NCBI GenBank assembly: GCA_902790885.1
Contig: CADATR010000075.1
Coordinates: 1-7,982, forward strand
Direction of reading: 5' to 3'
Origin: an uncultured Eubacteriales bacterium
Lineage (GTDB): Bacteria > Bacillota_A > Clostridia > Peptostreptococcales > Anaerovoracaceae
Length of the DNA: 7,982 bases
Of this stretch, positions 1 to 5,508 are shown one piece after another; the stretch's first letter is position 1; each line of letters begins with the position of its first letter. Under the pieces are notes generated by a model. The model was given only the letters and a program-made list of their open reading frames with translations, did no database searches and had not been told where the DNA came from. The translations under genes and the position numbers were made by a program.

Positions 1-54
1 ATCTACAAGCTCAGAAAAGAGCAGGATGCTATGTACGGAAAGCATGTTCTGTAA
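1..54 (+). CDS. C-terminal end of an unidentified protein (partial)
   Basis: Frame 1 is open from the window edge to a TAA at 52-54 and would encode 17 residues (IYKLRKEQDAMYGKHVL). The piece is charged and ends 26 bases before a strong hairpin-T terminator, which is how a gene end normally looks. It is too short to assign a family, and a chance open frame of this length is possible, so the call rests mainly on the terminator placement. Confidence 0.4.
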   Translation: MYKLRKEQDAMYGKHVL

Positions 55-80
55 TCACTCATAAAAAACCACCTATAGAT

Positions 81-117
81 AAAAACTGCCGGATCTTTAC
101 AGATCCAGCAGTTTTTT
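81..117. terminator. Bidirectional intrinsic terminator between converging genes
   Basis: Arms 81-96 (AAAAACTGCCGGATCT) and 101-117 (AGATCCAGCAGTTTTTT) pair across a 4-base loop TTAC with one mismatch. A run of T follows on the plus strand (111-117), and the A run at 81-85 gives a T tract on the minus strand. It can end both the plus-strand gene that stops at 54 and the minus-strand PBP/SHOCT operon. The minus-strand stop codon (97-99) lies in the loop, so one arm is coding sequence. Confidence 0.85.
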
Positions 118-513
118 CTTTTTGGCTTCAAATTCTTCTTTTGTTATTATGTCGAGGTCGAGGAGCTCCTTGAGTTTTTTCAGCTCTTCGTAAGGATCCA
201 TTCCCGCCTGCGGCCCGGATGGCTGTGCGCCTCCGGAAGGAAGTGCGGCATCAGCATCTCCCCTTTCGCGCAGCTTCTCAAATTCCCTCAGCGCCAGCTC
301 CAGCTTGCTCTTTTTTGATCTCACGAAGGGGATCGGAATATCCCTGCCCCCTGTCCTCATAGTGAGGATCCCGTACGGAGAGAACAGCTGCGCGCTGGTG
401 ATCTCAAGCGATTCGATCTCTGCATAGGGATAATGCTGACCGCGCGCAATAAGTTCGTCATCATCAAAGATTATAGGCTCAATATTGAGCTGTCCCTCTA
501 TTTCATGATACAT
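97..513 (-). CDS. PH-like/SHOCT-domain protein, 138 aa
   Basis: A soluble 138-residue protein with no signal peptide or membrane segment. Residues about 15-85 have the alternating beta-strand pattern of PH-like (DUF4429-type) domains, with YAEIESLEI and YGILTMRTGGRDIPIPFVR, and end in a helix rich in E, K and R. A Gly/Pro/Ala/Ser linker (about 87-105) leads to a C-terminal SHOCT motif at about 106-138 (DPYEELKKLKELLDLDIITK, then EEFEAKKKKLLDL). SHOCT (short C-terminal) domains are often found at the ends of small proteins with PH-like or membrane modules and are thought to mediate oligomerisation or binding; the molecular role here is unknown. The start is supported by AAAGGAGGG at 520-528, 6 bases before the ATG. 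It follows the PBP stop by 14 nt, so it is almost certainly translated from the same mRNA. The domain call is firm for SHOCT and moderate for the PH-like part. Confidence 0.85.
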   Translation of the reverse strand: MYHEIEGQLNIEPIIFDDDELIARGQHYPYAEIESLEITSAQLFSPYGILTMRTGGRDIPIPFVRSKKSKLELALREFEKLRERGDADAALPSGGAQPSGPQAGMDPYEELKKLKELLDLDIITKEEFEAKKKKLLDL

Positions 514-527
514 GGTCTGCCCTCCTT

Positions 528-3023
528 TTAACCAGCCGCGGCCTCAGGAGCGGCTGGTGTGCCGCCGCCGGTGCCGGAGCCCGTGCCTTCACCCGGCGTA
601 GTGCCGCCGCCGGTGCCGGAGTCCGTGCCTCCACTCGGCGTAGTGCCGCCGCCGGTGCCGGAGTCCGTGCCTCCACTCGGCGTAGTGCCGCCGGCACCTT
701 CGCCCTCAGTCGGAGCTGCGCCGCCTGCATTGTCAGTATTCACCGTAATCTCATCATTGTCCGAATCATTGTCGGATTTTTTATCTTTTTTCGAAGATCC
801 TGTGTATTTGCCGGCGTTCTTTTCGGTGCCCCTGGTGTAATACTCACCTTTTACCTTGATAACATCTGAAGGCATCTCCCGGTATTTACCCTCTGTTATG
901 CCGTCTACCTGCCTCATTATCCTGCTCCACAGTGCCGCTGCCTGTGCAGATGAGCCGAGCATCTCTACGTTGAGATCCGTTCCTATCCATAAAGCAGCCG
1001 AGTAGTCAGGCGTGAATCCGTCGAACCACACGTCGAAGGTGTCGTTTGTTGTTCCGGTCTTGCCGCCTACCTCAACGCCTGAAATGGCTGCATTCCCCGC
1101 TATGCCTCTTGAGACGACTGACTTCAGCAGGTCTGTCATTATCCAGGCAACTCCTTCGTCGAGAACTTTTGTCGATTTGCTTTCTCCTCTAAGCATCGTT
1201 TTGCCGTCCGAATCTGTCACATCCGTATAGCAAACCGCGGTATTAACGCTTCCGCCATTAGGGAAAGCCGCGTACGCAAGAGACATCTCAAGAGGAGTAA
1301 CTCCGTATGTCATGGCGCCCAGCGCAAGGGCGGCAGGATTAACATCATTGGCAGCCGCGCTCGTATCTGTCTCAATCGTTGTGAGGCCGTACTTCTCCAG
1401 AAGGTCAACGGAATAGTCGAGTCCAACCTGCCAGAGTATCTTTACGGCACAGGTGTTGATGGATTGCTGCAGAGCCGTTCTGAGCGACTGCTTTCCCGAA
1501 TATGACTTTGAGAAGTTCTGCGGCCATTCCTCACCATTTATGGTAAGCGGCTCGTCGACTACGACCGAGCTTGCCGTGATGTAATCACCCCAGTAATTGA
1601 TTCCCTGTTTGTCGAAACCGTAATCAGTATAATCGAACGTCTTGTTTTTAGCAGCGTAATCAAAGCTCTTCTGAAGAGCAGCTCCATAGACCGCCAGAGG
1701 TTTTATCGACGATCCGGGCTGACGAGGGCTTATCGCTCTGTTGAACAGATTTGAACCTTCTGCATCGCGCCCGCCTACAAAGCCGCTTATATACCCTGTC
1801 CCGACTTCCGTCACTACCATGCTGGCCTGCACTTTGCTGCCATCTACTGCAGCCGGGAAATTATTATCATTCTGGAACTCATCATAGATAGCGTTCTGCA
1901 CATCGCTTCTCAGTGTAGTGTGTATCTGCAGTCCGCCAGTATACACCATGCGCTGAGCTTCTTCTTCAGAGATCTTATACTTTTCCATAAGATCATTTGT
2001 GACTACGCCCGCCACATAATCCGTAAAGTATGTGTAAGCTGATTCATTCTTTTCAAAGCTCGGCGAAAGGATATCTATGACATCGACCTTTGCACCCCCG
2101 GCTTCATCGGAAGATATATAGTTCTGATCCGCCATGAGGTCCAGAACAAGATCGCGCCTTTCCTTCGACAGGTCATTCGCGTAAAAGCCTGTGCTTCCGC
2201 TTTCCTCTTCGGCGTCAGCATCGTCTGCGGCAGTTTCTTCGTCTGCCGCTGCCTCATCGACCTCGTTAAGGGAATAGTAAGTTATATTTCTGATCTCCTC
2301 ATTCCCTTCCGGATCCTCCGTGATCAGGGCGTATGAATCAGGCGCCTGCGGCAGAGCTGCCAGAGCAGCGCACTCCGCAAGATCCAGATCGCTCACCTCT
2401 TTGGAAAAGTAGGTTCTGGCAGCAGATCCTACACCGTAATTGCCGTACCCCAGGTAGATGGTATTCAGATAGGCTTCAAGGATCTGATCTTTAGTCAGAT
2501 TATTCTCGAGCCTCCATGCTATATACATCTCCGAAAGCTTTCTGCTTATGCTTCGCTGGCTCTTTATTTCAGCCAGATACACGTTTCGGGCAAGCTGCTG
2601 CGTGATAGTAGATGTGCCGCTGATGGACGATGATCTTCCGGTGAGTCTGGACAGGACCGCTCCGAACATCCTTCGGAAGTTGAATCCGTGATGTTTATAA
2701 AAGGTTTTGTCCTCAATTGCAATAAAGGCACTTTTGAGATCATCAGGCATCTCGTCTATCGGTACTATCTTTCTGTCCTCAGAATAGTGGAGAGTATCGA
2801 TCTCCGTGCCGTCTATATCGTACAGGATGGATGAACGCTCTATATTTGCATACAGGCTGTCCTCATTGATTTTTCCTACCTTTGCTGCAGTAATGACAAC
2901 TGTTGCCAGAACGACCACAACACCAAGTACGATAAGTCCTCCGAGCACCTTCAGAAGCAGTTTCCCTTTAGGTGCTTTTGCGTATCTGTTCTTCTTTTTT
3001 TTGCTTCCTTTGTTTTCTCTCAT
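528..3023 (-). CDS. Bifunctional class A penicillin-binding protein (PBP1A type), transglycosylase/transpeptidase
   Basis: Membrane-anchored peptidoglycan synthase of 831 residues that polymerises lipid II into glycan strands and cross-links stem peptides outside the cell. A basic N-terminus is followed by one signal-anchor helix (about 22-47). The GT51 domain (about 75-250) has EDKTFYKHHG with catalytic Glu104, GTSTITQQLARN (136-147), RKLSEMYIAWRLE (161-173) with the second Glu165, and AYLNTIYLGYGNYGVGSAA. The transpeptidase domain (about 365-700) has SSIK with nucleophile Ser438, SIN (521-523) and KTGT (655-658). All catalytic motifs are intact. Odd parts are a highly acidic Ala/Asp/Glu insert at about 254-275 between the two domains and a Lys/Asp then Gly/Thr/Ser/Pro tail from about 743 with 14-residue repeats. 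An in-frame TAA directly precedes the ATG, so the start cannot move upstream; only a weak purine-rich ribosome binding site (AAGAGAAG) is seen. It is first in an operon with the SHOCT gene. It matches the PBP1A/PonA group; I leave out the symbol because paralogues are common. Confidence 0.97.
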   Translation of the reverse strand: MRENKGSKKKKNRYAKAPKGKLLLKVLGGLIVLGVVVVLATVVITAAKVGKINEDSLYANIERSSILYDIDGTEIDTLHYSEDRKIVPIDEMPDDLKSAFIAIEDKTFYKHHGFNFRRMFGAVLSRLTGRSSSISGTSTITQQLARNVYLAEIKSQRSISRKLSEMYIAWRLENNLTKDQILEAYLNTIYLGYGNYGVGSAARTYFSKEVSDLDLAECAALAALPQAPDSYALITEDPEGNEEIRNITYYSLNEVDEAAADEETAADDADAEEESGSTGFYANDLSKERRDLVLDLMADQNYISSDEAGGAKVDVIDILSPSFEKNESAYTYFTDYVAGVVTNDLMEKYKISEEEAQRMVYTGGLQIHTTLRSDVQNAIYDEFQNDNNFPAAVDGSKVQASMVVTEVGTGYISGFVGGRDAEGSNLFNRAISPRQPGSSIKPLAVYGAALQKSFDYAAKNKTFDYTDYGFDKQGINYWGDYITASSVVVDEPLTINGEEWPQNFSKSYSGKQSLRTALQQSINTCAVKILWQVGLDYSVDLLEKYGLTTIETDTSAAANDVNPAALALGAMTYGVTPLEMSLAYAAFPNGGSVNTAVCYTDVTDSDGKTMLRGESKSTKVLDEGVAWIMTDLLKSVVSRGIAGNAAISGVEVGGKTGTTNDTFDVWFDGFTPDYSAALWIGTDLNVEMLGSSAQAAALWSRIMRQVDGITEGKYREMPSDVIKVKGEYYTRGTEKNAGKYTGSSKKDKKSDNDSDNDEITVNTDNAGGAAPTEGEGAGGTTPSGGTDSGTGGGTTPSGGTDSGTGGGTTPGEGTGSGTGGGTPAAPEAAAG
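559..684 (-). repeat. Three tandem 42-bp units encoding the PBP tail
   Basis: Units lie at 559-600, 601-642 and 643-684. The second and third are identical base for base, and the first differs at three positions. A degenerate partial copy starts at 685. In the PBP reading frame each unit gives a 14-residue repeat of the type TPSGGTDSGTGGGT. The length is a multiple of three, so copy-number change keeps the frame. The tail lies outside the membrane, beyond the transpeptidase domain. Confidence 0.9.
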
Positions 3024-3080
3024 TTAACTTCTCTTACTTCTACTTTCACTGTTGTTTGCAGCGGATCATTAACGGTTGTT

Positions 3081-3209
3081 CTAATACAGAGGCTCTGCCA
3101 TGTTGAAATTCTCAGCATTTATCTTCTTGGCATTTTCTACCGCTTCAGGCAGCACCTTCAGCAGATAGTCGACCTCCTCTTCGGTATTATATATGCCGCA
3201 GTTATCAAG
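3081..3209 (-). pseudogene. Relic of a cysteine desulfurase (NifS/IscS-like) C-terminus
   Basis: The minus strand reads 42 sense codons to a TAG at 3081-3083 with no usable start near its upstream end, where two TAA codons stand in tandem (3210-3215). The product contains GIYNTEEEVDYLLKVLPEAV followed by ENAKKI, which closely resembles the extreme C-terminus of class V aminotransferase-fold cysteine desulfurases, where (S)xGxYNTEEEIDY is conserved. Nothing similar continues upstream of about 3200. I read it as the leftover end of a deleted desulfurase gene. It now lies within the probable 5' leader of the PBP mRNA. Family assignment is from memory of the motif and needs a search; a coincidental match is unlikely but not excluded. 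Confidence 0.55.
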
Positions 3210-3211
3210 TT

Positions 3212-3240
3212 ATTATACCATACCTCACAAATGCTGTTTA
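3212..3240 (-). promoter_or_regulatory. Probable promoter of the PBP1A-SHOCT operon
   Basis: On the minus strand there is a perfect -10 TATAAT (3212-3217) preceded by TGG, which makes an extended -10 (TGnTATAAT). At a 17-bp spacing lies TAAACA (3235-3240), which matches four of six bases of TTGACA. Transcription would start near 3205 and give a leader of about 180 bases running through the desulfurase relic. It lies downstream of the permease terminator, as expected for an independent unit. Confidence 0.6.
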
Positions 3241-3273
3241 TAATTGTCTGCCGCTATTATCCATAATTGACAC

Positions 3274-3312
3274 AAAAAAAGAAGCGCACTGCCGGTAAAA
3301 GCAATGCGCCTC
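3274..3312 (-). terminator. Intrinsic terminator of the NCS2 permease gene
   Basis: Arms 3281-3292 (GAAGCGCACTGC) and 3301-3312 (GCAATGCGCCTC) pair over 12 positions with wobble or mismatch at two, around an 8-base loop. On the minus strand the hairpin runs directly into seven T (3274-3280). It sits 26 bases after the permease stop codon and separates that gene from the PBP operon. Confidence 0.85.
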
Positions 3313-3337
3313 ATTATATTTATCACGTTTTCAGAAA

Positions 3338-4768
3338 CTAGTCCCAGAGAGGCTCGGCTTCCTTTTCCTCAGGATCCTTCTTGAGAACTATGTTGAGGAT
3401 GATCGCTACGATAGCCGCAGGAACGATTCCCGAACCTCCGAAGATGTATCCTACGAAAGCAGGCATCTGGGCCAGTACATTCGCTGTCGAGCCGAGGCCG
3501 TAGCCAAGTCCGAGTGATACAGCAACGATAGTTACCTCGCGGTTGCCGATACCGTCCTTTGTTATCAGCTGTATGCCGCTGACTACGATGGAAGCGAACA
3601 TCATTACAGCAGCTCCGCCGAGTACCGACTGAGGCATCAGCTGTACGATCGCCGCCAGCTTAGGGCAGAATCCGCAGAGTACCAGAAAGATGGCTCCCAT
3701 GGTGATGGCGAAAAGGTTTACGATCTTTGTCATTCCCACCAGTCCTACGTTCTGGCTGAACGATGTGTTAGGCAGAACGCCGAAGAGTGTAGCGAATGTT
3801 GATCCGATACCATCGCACGCTACTCCGCCGGAAAGCTCCTTATCCGTAGCTTCGCGCCCGAGGCCTCCTTCTGTGATACCTGAAAGGTCACCGATGGTCT
3901 CTACAGCCGTTACCACGAACATGATCATGATAGGGATGATCGCGCGGGCGTCGAATACGAACTTCACAGGCATTATCTTAGGCAGGGATATCCATGCGGC
4001 AGCCGCCACCTTATCCCACTGCAGCACCCATGAATGGATGTATGTCTCACCCTCCACAACATAGGTCGTGTCGAGGAAGAGAGCGAGGACAGCGCAGAGG
4101 ATGTAGCCGAAGATTATTCCGAACAGGATCGACGCTGCGGACCAGATGCCCTTTGTGAAATGCTTCAATATGATAATGAATATCAGCACGGCCAGACCGA
4201 TCATCAGGTTGGTAGGCGAACCGAAGTCGTTGTTGTTATTGCCTCCGCCGAATGAGTTGATGCCTACGCTGATAAGCGACAGACCGATGGCAGTAACTAC
4301 TGTACCCGTTACTACGCTCGGGAAGAACTTACGAAGCGGCTTGAGCATGAATCCGAGTATCATCTCGAATATGCCTCCGATGAAGCAGGCTCCCAGGATG
4401 GCTCCATACGCGACAACGCCGCCTCCCATGGATCCGGCAACTCCGCTCATTACTCCGATAAATCCGGAGCTGGTTCCCATTACGCACGGCAGCCTCGCTC
4501 CGATAGGTCCGATAGTCCACAGCTGAACGAGTGTGACCAGACCCGCGACGAGCATAGCGTTCTGGATGACCGGAACCATCAGTCCCTCATCGCCCAGTGA
4601 GCATGCTCCTCCGATCACCAGGATCGGTGTCAGGTTTCCGACAAACATGGCCAGAACGTGCTGCATGCCGAGTATGATAGCTTTACCTGTAGGAATGCGG
4701 CCTTCAAGCTCGTACTCAGATGTCATTACGCTGAGACCTTTTTTTACTTTTTTTTCGTCCGCAGACAT
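3338..4768 (-). CDS. NCS2-family nucleobase permease (xanthine/uric acid type)
   Basis: Integral membrane protein of 476 residues, the usual length for nucleobase:cation symporter-2 carriers, with about 14 hydrophobic segments and a charged C-terminal tail. Diagnostic residues are the QH pair in the first helix (GMQHVLAMFVGN, His about 37), TAVETIGDLSGITEGG with the TM8 Glu at about 290, GIGSTFATLFGVLPNTSFSQ, and the family signature QNVGLVGMTK at about 339-348. The GxLPNTSFSQNVG form is typical of xanthine and urate permeases (PbuX, PucJ/PucK, XanQ) rather than uracil carriers, so purine uptake driven by protons or sodium is likely; the exact substrate is not determined. I place the start at the ATG 4766-4768, because AAAGGGGG lies 8 bases upstream and SADEKKVKK is a plausible cytoplasmic N-terminus. 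A GTG ten codons upstream (4796-4798) is in frame but poorly supported. It is flanked by its own promoter and terminator. No purine riboswitch is visible in the short leader. Confidence 0.95.
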   Translation of the reverse strand: MSADEKKVKKGLSVMTSEYELEGRIPTGKAIILGMQHVLAMFVGNLTPILVIGGACSLGDEGLMVPVIQNAMLVAGLVTLVQLWTIGPIGARLPCVMGTSSGFIGVMSGVAGSMGGGVVAYGAILGACFIGGIFEMILGFMLKPLRKFFPSVVTGTVVTAIGLSLISVGINSFGGGNNNNDFGSPTNLMIGLAVLIFIIILKHFTKGIWSAASILFGIIFGYILCAVLALFLDTTYVVEGETYIHSWVLQWDKVAAAAWISLPKIMPVKFVFDARAIIPIMIMFVVTAVETIGDLSGITEGGLGREATDKELSGGVACDGIGSTFATLFGVLPNTSFSQNVGLVGMTKIVNLFAITMGAIFLVLCGFCPKLAAIVQLMPQSVLGGAAVMMFASIVVSGIQLITKDGIGNREVTIVAVSLGLGYGLGSTANVLAQMPAFVGYIFGGSGIVPAAIVAIILNIVLKKDPEEKEAEPLWD

Positions 4769-4813
4769 TAAGAATACCCCCTTTCTCCCATATAACACTT
4801 TTGATATGCACCT

Positions 4814-4841
4814 ATTATGTCATAAAACAGACCAAGCGCAA
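4814..4841 (-). promoter_or_regulatory. Probable promoter of the NCS2 permease gene
   Basis: On the minus strand -10 CATAAT (4814-4819) carries an upstream TG (TGACATAAT, extended -10), with TTGCGC (4836-4841) as -35 at a 16-bp spacing. The expected start near 4807 gives a leader of about 40 bases before the ATG at 4768, too short for a purine riboswitch aptamer. Confidence 0.5.
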
Positions 4842-4916
4842 AGAAATTTAGCAGGAGACTGGCTTTCCTTTGCAAAATAATCGATAGATGGAGGGGCGGT
4901 TCTATGTCTCATTCAC

Positions 4917-4949
4917 AAAAAATGAGGGAGAGGGGGTGGCCCCCCTCTC
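4917..4949 (-). terminator. Intrinsic terminator of the PepSY-like gene
   Basis: A perfect 9-bp G/C-rich stem GAGAGGGGG (4928-4936) / CCCCCTCTC (4941-4949) closes a TGGC loop. On the minus strand it is followed after five bases by six T (4917-4922). It begins 8 bases beyond the stop codon of the 95-residue gene and so closes that gene before the permease promoter. Confidence 0.85.
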
Positions 4950-4957
4950 GTTGGCTA

Positions 4958-5245
4958 TCAGGCGATCTTTCTGACCGCCGCGGCTGTGGCATTTACTCTG
5001 ACTGCCCTGTAGTCATCCGCGATGAGCTCGTCCGTGCTCTTGCCCTCGCCCATGAGTCCGAGAACTTCGCCGGTCTCTGTGTCGATGTAGCAAGTAACGG
5101 TGTTCCACTCTGTTTCGAAGAGGATCTCAGCGAGTCCGTTTTCGGCTGAAACGATGTTTACTGCGTACTTCTCATCTGCTCTGATGCCTGCCTCGGCAGC
5201 TGCGTTTGCGATAACGATGTTGTTTACTGTATTGATGTTTCTCAT
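4958..5245 (-). CDS. Small PepSY-like protein, 95 aa
   Basis: A 95-residue protein with a strong ribosome binding site (AAGGAGGAAA at 5251-5260, 5 bases before the ATG) and its own terminator, so it is a real gene. The N-terminal half (about 5-25) looks like a helix, VNNIVIANAAAEAGIRADEK, followed by beta-strands: YAVNIVSAENGLAEILFETE and WNTVTCYIDTETGEVLGLM. The pattern A-x-A-G-I, strand, strand, then YxIDxxTGEVL resembles a single PepSY domain, known from protease propeptides and small proteins near two-component systems. Unlike most such proteins it has no signal peptide or membrane helix, so it appears cytoplasmic. A C-terminal helix follows (about 70-95, ELIADDYRAVRVNATAAAVR). Function is unknown; propeptide-like inhibition or binding is only a suggestion. 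It is divergent from the response regulator operon. The PepSY call is moderate; a stand-alone hypothetical family is the alternative. Confidence 0.8.
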   Translation of the reverse strand: MRNINTVNNIVIANAAAEAGIRADEKYAVNIVSAENGLAEILFETEWNTVTCYIDTETGEVLGLMGEGKSTDELIADDYRAVRVNATAAAVRKIA

Positions 5246-5265
5246 TTTTGTTTCCTCCTTGTTCT

Positions 5266-5278
5266 GCCCCTTTGGGGC
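5266..5278 (-). other. Small hairpin in the leader of the PepSY-like gene
   Basis: GCCCC (5266-5270) and GGGGC (5274-5278) form a 5-bp G/C stem with a three-base loop, ending 5 bases before the Shine-Dalgarno sequence of the PepSY-like gene. It has no T tract and is therefore not a terminator. It could affect mRNA stability or ribosome access. Confidence 0.45.
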
Positions 5279-5295
5279 CTAATTTTTATTGACTC

Positions 5296-5317
5296 CGGCA
5301 GCGTCTGTCTGCTGCCG
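5296..5317. other. Hairpin in the spacer upstream of the PepSY-like gene
   Basis: CGGCAGC (5296-5302) and GCTGCCG (5311-5317) are perfect inverted repeats around an 8-base loop. No proper T tract follows on either strand, which argues against a terminator. It could be part of a structured 5' leader of the PepSY-like mRNA together with the hairpin at 5266-5278, or a protein binding site. Confidence 0.45.
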
Positions 5318-5408
5318 CTTTGCTTTCCTTAGCTGATATCTGAAGTATAGGCGGCAAAATTAAGAGAATTATTAGAAAATCTGGAAATCTCAAAAAAAAT
5401 AAAAAGAA

Positions 5409-5446
5409 GATAACACTAATTGAATTCTTATAATTATCTGATAACA
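5409..5446. promoter_or_regulatory. Putative promoter/operator of the two-component operon
   Basis: The AT-rich spacer holds a direct repeat GATAACA at 5409-5415 and 5440-5446, 31 bp apart (about three helical turns). The second copy overlaps a perfect palindrome TTATC-T-GATAA at 5434-5444. A consensus -10 TATAAT stands at 5429-5434 on the plus strand but lacks a good -35 at normal spacing; the first GATAACA overlaps where the -35 would be. An alternative is TTGAAT (5420-5425) with TAACAT (5442-5447) at 16 bp. An A-rich tract (5392-5408) lies just upstream. OmpR-family regulators usually bind direct repeats, so self-regulation is plausible but inferred. Confidence 0.4.
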
Positions 5447-5508
5447 TTTTTTAGAAGAGGCGGGAGATGCAGAAGATTCCCCTGTTTCCGAAAATGAAGG
5501 GTAAAGAA

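Noticed and set aside
559..840. Plus-strand Pro/Val repeat open frame opposite the PBP tail
   Set aside because: It is the complement of the 42-bp repeat, which is open in several frames because of its composition. There is no ribosome binding site or terminator of its own.
4769..4798. GTG start giving ten extra residues on the permease
   Set aside because: The good Shine-Dalgarno sequence AAAGGGGG lies inside this extension and is correctly spaced for the ATG at 4768 instead.
4769..4900. Possible purine riboswitch upstream of the NCS2 permease
   Set aside because: The leader is only about 40 bases from the likely start site, and the conserved purine aptamer elements (TATA...TTTCTACC core) are absent.
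4904..5149. Plus-strand open frame of 81 codons with GGAGGGG 7 bases before its ATG
   Set aside because: It lies antisense over the PepSY-like gene and runs through that gene's terminator hairpin. Its product is low-complexity and unlike any family I know, and the purine run is probably chance.
5344..5393. Promoter for the PepSY-like gene (TATACT at 5344-5349, or TTGAGA at 5388-5393, minus strand)
   Set aside because: Each hexamer is good alone, but neither has a partner at a suitable spacing, so I could not place a promoter with confidence.
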